64,000 bases of DNA from an uncultured Nodularia sp. (GTDB lineage Bacteria; Cyanobacteriota; Cyanobacteriia; Cyanobacteriales; Nostocaceae), in contig CAIWDD010000092.1 of the NCBI GenBank assembly GCA_903911355.1, positions 30,876 through 94,875 of the forward strand, read 5' to 3'. The notes beneath the pieces were generated by a model. That model saw only the letters and a program-made list of their open reading frames with translations. It was not told the origin of the DNA and searched no databases. Below, piece after piece: positions 28,377-37,659 of this stretch. The position numbers were made by a program, and so were the translations under genes. How positions within the stretch are numbered: the stretch's first letter is position 1; the number at the start of each line of letters is the position of its first letter.

Positions 28377-29666
28377 TTGACTATGCTCATAGAGTTTAGT
28401 ATTGGTAATTACAGATCATTTAAAGATAAAGTCACCTTTAGCATGAAGGCGGCTAATATTGTCGCCCAAGACACAAAAACTGATGAACACAATACTTTTG
28501 TTGTAGATGATAAACTGACATTACTTAAAAGTGCTGCTATTTATGGTGCTAATGCTAGCGGTAAAAGTAATCTAGCAAAAGCCATCAACTTTATGAAATG
28601 GTTTATGATTAACTCCTCTAAAGAAACTCAGAGTACGGAACCAATAAATGTGGAACCATTTGCACTTAGCACCGAAACTGAAACCCAACCATCTTTATTT
28701 GAGATGGTATTTATTTTAGATGATAAAACATATCGATATGGTTTTGAAGCTACTGAAAAAAATATTGTTTCAGAATGGTTATTTTATGTGCCTAAAAAAA
28801 GACAGACTCGGCTTTTTGAACGTAATTATCAACACTTCAATATATCTAAAAATTTTCAAGGCGAAGACATTCAATCAAAAACTAGAGAAAATGCACTATT
28901 TATATCAGTAGCTGCTCAATTTAATGTTGAAATAGCTAAGAAAATCCTAGACTGGCTCACCACAAAAATACAAATAATTTCCGGTTTAAATAGTTATTTA
29001 AGTTACACATTTAGGTATTTAGAAGCAGGTCATGATCATAGAGAAGAAATTATTCAATTAATCAAAAATCTAGATTTAGATATCAGAGACATCACAGTCA
29101 GAGAAAGAGAGATTACACTTAACCCTTTGTTAATACCAGAAGAACTATTAAAAGAGCTTAAGACCGGAACTGTAAAAGCAACATCACAGACTATAATGAC
29201 CATGCATCAAAAATTTGATCCTCAAGGTAATTTTATATCTCTGGAGTCATTTGATTTAGACAATCAAGAATCGGAAGGAACGAAAAAAATATTTTCTATA
29301 GCGGGACTTTTAATAGATAGCCTTAAAAAAGGTAATACTTTAATATTTGATGAATTTGATGCAAGACTTCATCCTTTGATGAGTAAAGCAATTGTGGAAA
29401 TGTTTAACTCTCAAGAAACCAATTATAAGAATGCACAATTAATATTTATGACTCATAATACCAACCTTCTGAATAACAAACTATTTCGTAGGGATCAAAT
29501 TTGGTTTACAGAAAAAAATAAATATGGCGCTACAGATTTATATTCCTTAGTGGAATATAAAATTAGGAATGACGCTTCATTTGAAAGTGACTACATTAAA
29601 GGAAAATATGGTGCTATTCCCTTTATTGGTAACTTGAGCCAAATCTGGAATGATAATAATGGCTAA
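28377..29666 (+). CDS. AAA15-family ATPase, AbiLi-like defence component
   Basis: 429 residues. LIEFSIGNYRSFKDKVTFSM and Walker A AIYGANASGKSNLAKAI open the protein. TLIFDEFDARLHPLM is Walker B and QLIFMTHNTNLL the H-loop, as in AAA15/OLD-like ATPases of the RloA type. The next gene overlaps by 17 bp and encodes an RloB protein. The RloA/RloB pairing matches AbiL, an abortive-infection phage defence system first found in Lactococcus. Defence activity here is inferred. Codon use is AT-rich relative to nearby genes, which would fit horizontal transfer. Confidence 0.82.
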   Translation: MTMLIEFSIGNYRSFKDKVTFSMKAANIVAQDTKTDEHNTFVVDDKLTLLKSAAIYGANASGKSNLAKAINFMKWFMINSSKETQSTEPINVEPFALSTETETQPSLFEMVFILDDKTYRYGFEATEKNIVSEWLFYVPKKRQTRLFERNYQHFNISKNFQGEDIQSKTRENALFISVAAQFNVEIAKKILDWLTTKIQIISGLNSYLSYTFRYLEAGHDHREEIIQLIKNLDLDIRDITVREREITLNPLLIPEELLKELKTGTVKATSQTIMTMHQKFDPQGNFISLESFDLDNQESEGTKKIFSIAGLLIDSLKKGNTLIFDEFDARLHPLMSKAIVEMFNSQETNYKNAQLIFMTHNTNLLNNKLFRRDQIWFTEKNKYGATDLYSLVEYKIRNDASFESDYIKGKYGAIPFIGNLSQIWNDNNG

Positions 29667-30270
29667 AAGTTTTAGGACAGCATCATCTCGTGGTTATTCT
29701 GAGAGAAGAGTTGGAACCCGGGAATTACGACAAAAATTTTTAATTCTCTGTGAAGGTAAAGAAACTGAACCAAACTACTTTAAATCTTTTCGTGTTCCGA
29801 AAGATGTAATTGATGTGCAAGGATTCGGCTATAATCCAAGTAAACTGGTAGAAAAAGCGCAAGAATTAAATACTGAAAATAAAGGAGAATATGACCAAGT
29901 TTGGTGTGTATTTGACCGAGATGATTCGCCAAAACAAGATTTTAACAATGCAATAGCAAATGCTAAAAAAGCAGGATTTAAAGTTGCTTATTCTAATGAA
30001 GCTTTTGAATTATGGTATGTTTTACATTTTGAATTTCTCGATACCGGACTTCCCAGAGAAGATTATATTAAGAAATTAAAAACGCACCTGAAACAACAAT
30101 ATAAGAAAAATAGTAATCAAATTTATGAACAAATAGAACATTTACAAACTACTGCCATTAAAAATGCTGAAAATCTTCTCAAACAATATAATCCACCCAA
30201 CCCAGAAAGTGATAATCCTTCTACAACAGTACATCTTCTAGTTAAAGAATTAAACCAATTCATTCCATAA
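29659..30270 (+). CDS. RloB-domain protein, AbiLii-like
   Basis: 203 residues from the ATG at 29659 (MAKSFRTASSRGYSERRVG); an ATG at 29650 adds three residues. LILCEGKETEPNYFKSF holds the conserved Glu, and VWCVFDRDDSPKQDF the Asp pair of RloB/TOPRIM-like folds. NEAFELWYVLHFE is also typical. It is translationally coupled to the AAA15 ATPase and presumably forms the effector of the pair. Confidence 0.82.
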   Translation: MAKSFRTASSRGYSERRVGTRELRQKFLILCEGKETEPNYFKSFRVPKDVIDVQGFGYNPSKLVEKAQELNTENKGEYDQVWCVFDRDDSPKQDFNNAIANAKKAGFKVAYSNEAFELWYVLHFEFLDTGLPREDYIKKLKTHLKQQYKKNSNQIYEQIEHLQTTAIKNAENLLKQYNPPNPESDNPSTTVHLLVKELNQFIP

Positions 30271-30372
30271 AGCATAAAAATTTAACGCTAAACTTACACC
30301 TGCAAGTTTGCCTAATATATTCAAATATTTAACCCCATATCATGAATGTTAACCTGATCATATTTGATCTGG

Positions 30373-30389
30373 GGTGGGCATTGCCCACC
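30373..30389. terminator. Hairpin between convergent rloB and dapL
   Basis: GGTGGGCA / TGCCCACC, a near-continuous palindrome just before the dapL stop. It probably serves as a bidirectional terminator, although no clear T-run follows. Confidence 0.4.
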
Positions 30390-30397
30390 ACAAACTT

Positions 30398-31633
30398 TTA
30401 CAGCTTAAACTTCTGAGTAATACGCTTCATAGCTTCCTCCACATTTTCCCGACTATTAAAAGCGGAAATGCGGAAATAACCCTCACCCGCAGCACCAAAA
30501 CCAGAACCAGGGGTACCCACCACATTTACAGTGTGTAGCAGCTTATCAAAAAAGTCCCAACTAGATAAATCATTGGGGGTCTTCACCCAGACATAAGGAG
30601 CATTTACCCCACCATATACAGCCAAACCTGCGCCAGAAAGTTGCTCACGAATAATTTTGGCATTTTCTAGGTAAAAACTTACCAATGCCTGAATCTGTGC
30701 TTGTCCTGCTTGAGAGTATACAGCTTCAGCGCCCCGTTGGATGATGTAGGAAACCCCATTAAACTTAGTGGATTGGCGACGGTTCCACAACTTCCACAAT
30801 TCCACATCCGAACCATCAGCAGCTTTGGCGGTTAGGGTCTTGGGTACAACAGTTAACGCGCAACGGGTTCCTGTAAAACCTGCATTCTTAGAGAAAGAAC
30901 GAAACTCAATAGCACATTCCCTTGCGCCTTCAATTTCGTATATTGAGTGAGGAATGGCGGGATCAGTGATATAAGCTTCGTAAGCAGCATCAAAGAAAAT
31001 AATTGAGTTATGGGCCCTTGCATAGTCTACCCATGCTTGGAGATGTTCCTTGGTCGCAGTTGCGCCAGTAGGATTATTGGGGAAACACAGATAAATTAAA
31101 TCGACTTTCTGGGAGGGAATCTCAGCTGTGAAGTTATTTTCAGCCGAAATCGGCAGATACACTAAACCCGCAAATTCCCCTTGATCGTTAGCATCCCCGG
31201 TATTACCAGCCATAACATTAGTGTCCACATAGACGGGGTATACAGGGTCTGTAACTGCAATAATGTTATTTTTGCCAAAAATGTCGAGAATGTTGCCTGT
31301 ATCGCACTTAGAACCATCAGAGATAAAGATTTCTGAGGCATCTATATCAGCCCCTCTGGCTTGAAAATCTTGAGCGGCAATCTTTTCTCGCAGCCAAGCA
31401 TAACCTTGTTCTGGGCCATAGCCTTTAAAAGTAGTGCGATCGCCCATTTCTGCCACAGCTGCGATCATAGCCGTGCGACAGGCTTCTGGTAGAGGTTCAG
31501 TAACATCACCAATACCCAAGCGGATAATTTTCGCATCAGGATTTGCTTGAGCAAAGGTATTCACCCGCCGAGCAATTTCGGGAAACAAGTAACCAGCTTT
31601 CAGCTTCAAATAGTTGTCGTTAATTGTTGCCAT
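30398..31633 (-). CDS. dapL: LL-diaminopimelate aminotransferase
   Basis: Converts tetrahydrodipicolinate directly to LL-diaminopimelate in the lysine and cell-wall pathway of cyanobacteria and plants. 411 residues from the ATG at 31633 ([19 protein letters not shown]), a start matching known DapL. The PLP lysine is in [35 protein letters not shown] and [17 protein letters not shown] are further class I/II aminotransferase motifs. Confidence 0.95.
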   Translation of the reverse strand: MATINDNYLKLKAGYLFPEIARRVNTFAQANPDAKIIRLGIGDVTEPLPEACRTAMIAAVAEMGDRTTFKGYGPEQGYAWLREKIAAQDFQARGADIDASEIFISDGSKCDTGNILDIFGKNNIIAVTDPVYPVYVDTNVMAGNTGDANDQGEFAGLVYLPISAENNFTAEIPSQKVDLIYLCFPNNPTGATATKEHLQAWVDYARAHNSIIFFDAAYEAYITDPAIPHSIYEIEGARECAIEFRSFSKNAGFTGTRCALTVVPKTLTAKAADGSDVELWKLWNRRQSTKFNGVSYIIQRGAEAVYSQAGQAQIQALVSFYLENAKIIREQLSGAGLAVYGGVNAPYVWVKTPNDLSSWDFFDKLLHTVNVVGTPGSGFGAAGEGYFRISAFNSRENVEEAMKRITQKFKL

Positions 31634-31874
31634 AGTCAAGTTTAAACAATCAGCCTAGATAAAATAGCTTATCTGTTTTTTTGTAAAGCTGCGCCAAAAT
31701 CTCTCTAGGTCTCATCTGGTTGTTTTACCCAAACAGGTATAGACCAAAAGAAGTGCTACTGACGCAAATACTCTCTTGAAGCTCTCAATAATTAGTTCTG
31801 ATGACAGATTTAATGCCCAGGGTTGAATTGTTAACCTATGTCTGTAAGTAATAATAGTTACTAAATTAATAATC

Positions 31875-32147
31875 ATGAACATTCTTGCTTGGATTGCTTT
31901 AGGTCTAATTGCTGGAGCTATTGCTAAGGCCATTTACCCAGGACATCAAGGTGGCGGCATTTTAGGAACAATCTTACTGGGTATTATCGGTGCTTTTATT
32001 GGTGGTAGCCTTGGTATATTCTTTGCCACAGGTAGATTTGCTCTAGCGGCTCCTACTCTTAGTGCTGCAGGCATTATCTTAGCAATAATTGGCTCAATTA
32101 TTGCTATTTTATTGTGGAACTTGTTAACTTCTCGCCGTGCTGCATAA
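31875..32147 (+). CDS. GlsB/YeaQ/YmgE-family small membrane protein
   Basis: 90 residues: MNILAWIALGLIAGAIAKAIY, then GGILGTILLGIIGAFIGGSLG and a third hydrophobic segment (AAGIILAIIGSIIAILLW). Three transmembrane helices with Gly-rich motifs identify the family formerly named transglycosylase-associated. It may be stress-related; its real function is unclear. The next gene follows after 15 bp. Confidence 0.88.
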   Translation: MNILAWIALGLIAGAIAKAIYPGHQGGGILGTILLGIIGAFIGGSLGIFFATGRFALAAPTLSAAGIILAIIGSIIAILLWNLLTSRRAA

Positions 32148-32162
32148 GTAATTGAGGTAAAT

Positions 32163-32522
32163 ATGGACGTAGATAATTTTCTGCGACGTTACGCTGCAGG
32201 AGAACGAGATTTTACACAGGTAGATTTAAGTAGGGCTAATCTAGGCGGATTAATCTTAAATCAAGTTGATCTTAGCGGTGCAAATCTCAGTAAAGCCAAT
32301 CTCCATAAAGCACATCTAGAATCCGCAAATCTGAGTAATGCCGATTTAAGTACAACCTATCTGACATCTGCAAATTTAGAAGGCGCTAACTTGGAAGGAG
32401 CCAACCTGCACAAAGCCGATTTAGATCGTGCTAATTTAAGAGCAGCAAATTTGACCAACGCCAACCTGGAAGGAGCGAATTTTCGGAATGCTATCCTTCC
32501 GGATGGCACTGTCTCGGACTAA
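32163..32522 (+). CDS. Pentapeptide-repeat protein
   Basis: 119 residues with tandem A(D/N)LxX repeats (ANLSKANLHKAHLESANLSN and so on) predicted to fold as a right-handed quadrilateral beta-helix. A short N-terminal stretch (MDVDNFLRRYAAGERDFTQV) precedes the repeats. Such proteins are abundant in cyanobacteria and mostly of unknown role. Probably co-transcribed with the membrane protein before it. Confidence 0.9.
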   Translation: MDVDNFLRRYAAGERDFTQVDLSRANLGGLILNQVDLSGANLSKANLHKAHLESANLSNADLSTTYLTSANLEGANLEGANLHKADLDRANLRAANLTNANLEGANFRNAILPDGTVSD

Positions 32523-32597
32523 ATATTAAATATTAAATATTACTCAATTTTGATTCCTGCTCAAAAATTGTGAATTTTTGAGCGGTAATTGTGGAAA

Positions 32598-33179
32598 CTA
32601 AACCTTGGCAATGGTTACAGTTTGGGCTTGATTTTGATACTTACCAAAGCGTTCCGCGTAGGTTGTTTGACATGGTTCACCTTCCAAAAATAGGAGCTGC
32701 AACACGCCCTCATTAGCGTAGATGCGACAGTCAGCACTAGAAGCATTGCTGAATTCCAGAGTTAAGAAACCTTCCCAGGAGGCTTCAGCGGGAGTGATGT
32801 TAGCAATAATCCCGCAACGCGCCATAGTTGATTTTCCGATACAAATAACTGTGATGTTCGGAGGAATCCGCAATCTTTCCAGGGATACACCCAAGGCGTA
32901 AGAGTTGGCGGGAATAATAAAAAATGATCCATCTTCATCGGTTTGTAGTGGAATCGATTCTAGGTTCTCAGGATTAAACCGCTTAGGATTAACAATAGTA
33001 CCTGGAATGTGCCTAAAAATACGAAAATCTGTGGGAGCTAATCTTAAATCATAGCCATAGCTAGACAAGCCATAACTAATGACTCGCCTATCTTCAACCT
33101 GGCGCACTAGAGAATTTTCAAATGGAGAAATCATTCCTAGTTTGGCTTGTTCGATAATCCATTTATCATTTTTCAGCAC
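32598..33179 (-). CDS. dcd: dCTP deaminase
   Basis: Deaminates dCTP to dUTP for thymidylate synthesis. From the GTG at 33179 the protein has 193 residues (LKNDKWIIEQAKLGMISPFE), the length of E. coli Dcd. AGAGG lies 6 bp before the GTG. A longer frame from 33218 is not supported. Visible motifs are VISYGLSSYGYDLRLAPTDF, AEASWEGFLTLEFSN and LLFLEGEPCQTTYAER. Confidence 0.93.
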   Translation of the reverse strand: MLKNDKWIIEQAKLGMISPFENSLVRQVEDRRVISYGLSSYGYDLRLAPTDFRIFRHIPGTIVNPKRFNPENLESIPLQTDEDGSFFIIPANSYALGVSLERLRIPPNITVICIGKSTMARCGIIANITPAEASWEGFLTLEFSNASSADCRIYANEGVLQLLFLEGEPCQTTYAERFGKYQNQAQTVTIAKV

Positions 33180-33265
33180 GTTTGACCTCTGTGTAAATAA
33201 ATCTACAAACATCAACAATCATTTCGCTTACCTCTTCGAGACGTGGATAAGCCTGGGGTATCAGG

Positions 33266-33802
33266 TTAAGGTCGATGACTACGACGGATTTCGGTAATTT
33301 GGTCTGCTACATCTAACAGGGATTTTGGCATCTCTGTTCCTGTAAGGATAATATCAACATGAGCCGGGCGTTGTGCGAGAAATTGTAAAACCTCAGTTTC
33401 GGGAATTAAGCCAAAATTAATTGCTAAACTTAATTCATCTAAAACCACAAGAGAATATTTACCCGCACTTACTATTTTTTGCGTATATTGCCACAAATTT
33501 TGTAAAGCTTCCCCTTCCGCAAGGTCTAGATGGGGTGTGTCGATACAGCGGGGGACATCACAGCGAATCCAATCTAAATTTTGCCCTAATTGAATGGGGC
33601 GCTCTTGACCTTGACGAATACCACCTTTGAGAAATTGTACTAGTAATACTGGTGTACCTTGACCTGCGATTCTCAGGGCTTGGGCTATGACACTAGTAAA
33701 AAAAATACGTTTTTTACTAGTAAAAACTTGTACTAGTCCTGCCACTGGATAGGGTAAGCTCAGGTTTGAATTGGCGAGGGGAGTTTCTAATTGGGCAATC
33801 AT
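33266..33802 (-). CDS. CobO/CobA-like corrinoid adenosyltransferase-family protein with degenerate P-loop
   Basis: 178 residues. The body resembles cob(I)yrinic acid adenosyltransferase: VLLVQFLKGG, YSLVVLDELSLAINFGLI and HVDIILTGTEMPKSLLDVADQITEI. The N-terminal nucleotide motif, normally GxGKT, reads VFTSKKRIFFTSV. Loss of the P-loop makes ATP-dependent adenosylation doubtful. It could be a repurposed paralogue. It stands 87 bp upstream of dcd on the same strand. Confidence 0.7.
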   Translation of the reverse strand: MIAQLETPLANSNLSLPYPVAGLVQVFTSKKRIFFTSVIAQALRIAGQGTPVLLVQFLKGGIRQGQERPIQLGQNLDWIRCDVPRCIDTPHLDLAEGEALQNLWQYTQKIVSAGKYSLVVLDELSLAINFGLIPETEVLQFLAQRPAHVDIILTGTEMPKSLLDVADQITEIRRSHRP

Positions 33803-33925
33803 AAATCAGTTAAAAAAATAGTGAAGAATTAGAAAATTTTACACACATTAGTAAAATCTACTGGGATAATTATAGTAATTACTAGAAAAAAAAGGACTGG
33901 GATGAGGTCGATTTCTTCTGTGTTT

Positions 33926-34023
33926 ATAGCATTTCCCATGCTCGTGAGGTACAATTTTTTTTAGTTTGAGGGAATAGGGAATAGGGAATTGATGTGTACT
34001 TCATTAGCCTGAAAAAGGCTTTA
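33926..34023 (+). repeat. Dispersed intergenic repeat, copy A (3 heptamers)
   Basis: Begins ATAGCATTTCCCATGCTCGT, continues through GTGAGGTACAATTTTTTTTA, three AGGGAAT heptamers (33969-33989), then GTGTACTTCATTAGCCTG and the hairpin AGCCTGAAAAAGGCT. Inverted copy B at 51881-51991 has the same layout with five heptamers. Probably a non-coding mobile or repetitive element. Confidence 0.75.
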
Positions 34024-34159
34024 TACAAAGTTAAAACTCCTATCAACGCACTAAAATATAACAGATTTTGACCATGAAAGATTGTATCTGCTCATCTGAT
34101 ACCTTGCGTGGCGTAGCTATAGGCAGTATAGTCTGTATAAAATTTCTGAGGTAATTCTC
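34024..34159. other. rph upstream spacer
   Basis: No gene seen between the dispersed repeat and rph; a TTCTGAGGTAATTCTC stretch before the ATG carries a weak GAGG ribosome binding site. Confidence 0.35.
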
Positions 34160-34903
34160 ATGGTTTGGCAACGCCCCGATGGTCGACAACCCTATCAAGT
34201 CCGTCCTATCAGTTTTCATGCAGGTTTTACCCGCTTTGCTCCCGGTTCAGTCCTCACAAAATTTGGAGACACTCAGGTACTGTGTACTGTCAGTGTGAGT
34301 GAAGGTGTGCCTAAGTTTTTAGCGGGAACTGGCAAAGGTTGGTTGACATCAGAGTATAGAATGTTGCCTTCAGCTACACAAGAACGGCAAGCTCGGGAAT
34401 TGTTGAAGTTGTCTGGACGAACTCAGGAAATTCAACGTTTAATTGGACGTAGCCTACGAGGAGCAATTGATTTTGAGGCCTTGGGAGAACGAACCCTGAC
34501 TGTGGATGCTGATGTTTTACAAGCCGATGCTGGAACTAGAACAGCAGCGATTACAGGGGGGTTTGTGGCTTTGGCTCATGCAGTCTCTCAATTATTGCAG
34601 CAAGGTATATTAGAGCGATCGCCTTTATCTGGACAAGTAGCAGCAATATCCGTGGGTTTATTGCAAGGCGAGCCATATTTAGATTTAAACTATATTGAGG
34701 ATGTGGCAGCAACAGTAGATTTTAATGTGGTCATGAACCAAGGTCTGGGTATAATTGAGATTCAGGGCACAGCAGAAGAAGGCAGTTATAGTCGGACTCA
34801 GTTAAATCACCTACTAGATTTTGCGGAAAAAGGCATTCAGCAACTGTTAATATTTCAGAGAGAGGCAATCTCAGACTGGGAGCAACTGTTACCAGTCAAC
34901 TAG
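34160..34903 (+). CDS. rph: RNase PH
   Basis: A 247-residue phosphate-dependent 3' exoribonuclease that trims tRNA precursors. Begins [19 protein letters not shown]. Motifs are [68 protein letters not shown] and [14 protein letters not shown], all standard. Single gene. Confidence 0.96.
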   Translation: MVWQRPDGRQPYQVRPISFHAGFTRFAPGSVLTKFGDTQVLCTVSVSEGVPKFLAGTGKGWLTSEYRMLPSATQERQARELLKLSGRTQEIQRLIGRSLRGAIDFEALGERTLTVDADVLQADAGTRTAAITGGFVALAHAVSQLLQQGILERSPLSGQVAAISVGLLQGEPYLDLNYIEDVAATVDFNVVMNQGLGIIEIQGTAEEGSYSRTQLNHLLDFAEKGIQQLLIFQREAISDWEQLLPVN

Positions 34904-35089
34904 AGATGTAATTACTCGCCTGTGTATAAGGTGATCAGCCTTTTTCCCTGTACAACTTAAGTAGCCCATCCCATGGCAAATGGGAAATTCCGTGGGAATT
35001 CCTTAAAAGTTTCAAAAGTTAAAAAGGGCAATAGTCATAAATTAGTTATGGTATTGCACAGAAGTGGGCGATATTATGATGATTAAACT

Positions 35090-35812
35090 ATGAATAACAA
35101 GGTTGAAGTTCTTCCGGGTATTTCGGACTTAGTGGCGCGATCGCTAGACTTGATTCTATCCAAGTTGTCAACCGCCATTAAGGAACGTGGACAATTTACC
35201 ATCGCCCTAGCTGGTGGTAGTACACCGAAGCCATTGTACGAAGCGATAGCTAGTCAAAAACTCCCTTGGGATAAAATTCATGTCTTTTGGGGAGACGAAC
35301 GTTATGTACCCCCAGATCATCCTGATAGCAATGAACTGATGGCGCGGCGTGCGTGGTTAGATCATGTTGATATCCCTACCACTAATATTCACGCTATACC
35401 CACTTTAGACGGAGATCCAGCCCTATCAGCCACCAAACATGAACAGCATCTGCGAGAATTTTTCCATTCTCCCGCCAACGAGTTTCCCGCGTTAGATGTG
35501 ATATTACTAGGAATGGGTGATGATGCACATACCGCTTCTTTGTTTCCCCACACTGATGCTTTAAAAGTCCATGACCGCTTGATTACAGTGGGTAACAAAG
35601 ACGGAAACCCCCGCATAACCTTCACATACCCATTTATTAACGCTGCTCGCAGTGTAATTTTTATGGTTGCTGGTGCTAATAAACGACCAGCTCTAGCTCA
35701 AGTCTTCGCCCCTGTGGCTGATGATTTTACTTATCCATCCCGCTTGATTAAACCCCAAGGTGAACTGTGGTGGTTGCTGGATGCAGCCGCAGGTATGGCT
35801 CTACCACGCTAG
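35090..35812 (+). CDS. pgl: 6-phosphogluconolactonase
   Basis: 240 residues, second step of the oxidative pentose phosphate pathway, the main NADPH source in heterocysts and in the dark. Motifs are FTIALAGGSTPKPLYEA, IHVFWGDERYVPPDHPDSN, LDVILLGMGDDAHTASLFP and NPRITFTYPFINAAR. It is not next to zwf or opcA here. Confidence 0.95.
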   Translation: MNNKVEVLPGISDLVARSLDLILSKLSTAIKERGQFTIALAGGSTPKPLYEAIASQKLPWDKIHVFWGDERYVPPDHPDSNELMARRAWLDHVDIPTTNIHAIPTLDGDPALSATKHEQHLREFFHSPANEFPALDVILLGMGDDAHTASLFPHTDALKVHDRLITVGNKDGNPRITFTYPFINAARSVIFMVAGANKRPALAQVFAPVADDFTYPSRLIKPQGELWWLLDAAAGMALPR

Positions 35813-36025
35813 CTATGAGAACTCCCAGATTGACTTTCCCATCAGGAGTAATGATTACCATCACAAGCTAGAGTTTTCTCCTGAGCGAATCTCTAATCGC
35901 CGGGAGATTCAGGCTTGTTCCTGGCCGCTTTTCTGTGTGACACTGTTCCACAATCTTGGTGTCTACAGTGTTTTGTATGTTTACGAAGAGTATCTCACGA
36001 TGATCTTGAACAAGGACTTAAATTG

Positions 36026-36793
36026 ATGATCGTCTGTCCTAATTGCAATCACCCCAATCCAGACGGCGCTGTCCAATGTGAAGCCTGTTATACGCCGTTA
36101 CCAACCATTGGCCACTGTCCCAACTGTGGCGCAACTGTCCAGGCTGATGCTGCTTTCTGCGGTCAATGCGGTTATAACCTGCATTCTAATGGAGCAGCTA
36201 CCCCCGCATCTGTGGCAATTCCCAACATCCCAGTAGAAGTACCGCAGTTAGTACAGCCTGATCCCCTTTTAGAAGTTTCACAACCAGATGCTTTGGGAAC
36301 TAACCCAGACCCCAACACCAATCAGCCGGTTACTTCACCCCTACCACCAACGATAATTTCAACAGCTGCACCCGAACCAGCACCCGTGGTACCGGAACCA
36401 GCACCCGTGGTAACCGCACCCGCACCCGCACCCGTGCCATACCCTTCTATGACGCAGTTACAGCAGGTAACTGCACGGTTATTCCACGTCCAGAGCGATC
36501 GCGAAATTGAATTACCACAAGGTCTATCTGTGATTCATATCGGCAAACCCAATGACCGGATTCCCCCAGATATTGATGTTTCGGGATTTTCCAATTCGGA
36601 AATTGTCTCCCGGATACATGCAGATATTCGCGTTGAGGGAGATTTTCACTACATAGAAGATGTGGGAAGTTCTAATGGGACTTACATTAATAACTCGCCC
36701 TTATTACCCGGTAACCGACACCGCCTCAGACCCGGCGATCGCATCAGTCTGGGTAAGGGAGATTTAGTCACGTTTCTATTTCAACTTGCCTAA
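36026..36793 (+). CDS. Zinc-ribbon and FHA domain protein
   Basis: 255 residues from the ATG at 36026. Two N-terminal zinc ribbons, VCPNCNHPNPDGAVQCEAC and GHCPNCGATVQADAAFCGQC, precede a Pro/Ala-rich linker with repeated PAPVVPEPAPVV. The C-terminus is a forkhead-associated domain (SNSEIVSRIHADIRVEGDFH, DVGSSNGTYINN), which binds phosphothreonine. A longer frame from 35915 looks unlike protein. It is followed by an M50-like gene and a Ser/Thr kinase on the same strand and may read that kinase's signals. Confidence 0.88.
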   Translation: MIVCPNCNHPNPDGAVQCEACYTPLPTIGHCPNCGATVQADAAFCGQCGYNLHSNGAATPASVAIPNIPVEVPQLVQPDPLLEVSQPDALGTNPDPNTNQPVTSPLPPTIISTAAPEPAPVVPEPAPVVTAPAPAPVPYPSMTQLQQVTARLFHVQSDREIELPQGLSVIHIGKPNDRIPPDIDVSGFSNSEIVSRIHADIRVEGDFHYIEDVGSSNGTYINNSPLLPGNRHRLRPGDRISLGKGDLVTFLFQLA

Positions 36794-36877
36794 CTGATTT
36801 TTGCCATCCGAGAACTGTTCTCGGATGAGTAAATTATCCACATCAAACCAGGGACGGATGTTTACCAAAATTTACCT

Positions 36878-37621
36878 ATGAAGGAACCAGTAAAAGATTT
36901 TTTACCAAAGCTGACACGGGTTGCTCCGCCCGTAGTAGAACCTATGGGACTAACTTGGCTAATTACAGCAGCAATAGTGACTATCCTGTTATGGCAAGTT
37001 CCGGCAGGTGATTATATTTTATACCCTTTTACTATCCTGGCAACTTGGTTCCACGAAATGGGTCACGGATTGATGGCTATGCTGTTGGGAGGACAGTTTC
37101 ATCAATTACAAATTTTTAGTAATGGTTCCGGCGTTGCTAGTTATAGCATCTCCCAAGCTCTATGGCCACTTGGACCGGCTTTAGTCGCCGCCGCCGGTCC
37201 CATGGGTCCACCTATTGCCGGTGCTGGTTTGATTCTGGCTTCCCGTAATTTTACCACTGCTTCCCTGAGCTTAAAGATACTGAGTAGCGTTCTGTTACTT
37301 TCCACATTACTTTGGGTGGGTTCTGGGTTTGGATTGCTGGCGGTTCCCATATTGGGTTTAATTATTCTGGGAATATCCCTGAAAGCTCCCCAGTGGGTAC
37401 AGGGATTTGCTATTCAATTTCTGGGCGTACAAGCTTGTGTCAGTACGTACCACCAACTGAATTATTTATTTAGCTACAATGCCGGATCATTAGGAATTTC
37501 TGATACCGGACAAATGCAAAGGTATCTGCTTTTACCTTACTGGTTTTGGGGGGGGTTGATGGCGATCGCATCTCTGGTGATTCTATTCCAAAGCCTGCGC
37601 ATTGCCTATCGTGGGCAGTAA
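36878..37621 (+). CDS. M50-like membrane zinc metallopeptidase homologue
   Basis: 247 residues with about six hydrophobic segments. TWFHEMGHGLMAMLLGG contains the HExxH zinc motif inside a transmembrane region, as in M50 site-2-type proteases, and GPALVAAAGPMGPP resembles the second conserved loop. The usual C-terminal NxxPxxxxDG motif is not evident, so protease activity is uncertain. It lies between the FHA gene and the kinase gene. Confidence 0.75.
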   Translation: MKEPVKDFLPKLTRVAPPVVEPMGLTWLITAAIVTILLWQVPAGDYILYPFTILATWFHEMGHGLMAMLLGGQFHQLQIFSNGSGVASYSISQALWPLGPALVAAAGPMGPPIAGAGLILASRNFTTASLSLKILSSVLLLSTLLWVGSGFGLLAVPILGLIILGISLKAPQWVQGFAIQFLGVQACVSTYHQLNYLFSYNAGSLGISDTGQMQRYLLLPYWFWGGLMAIASLVILFQSLRIAYRGQ

Positions 37622-37659
37622 TGGGTTAAAATCAATTCAGTCTCTGTATCATAGCAAAT

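Noticed and set aside
35915..36025. Longer N-terminus for the FHA protein
   Set aside because: The added residues (MFLAAFLCDTVPQSW...) are not protein-like; the zinc ribbon starts right after the ATG at 36026.
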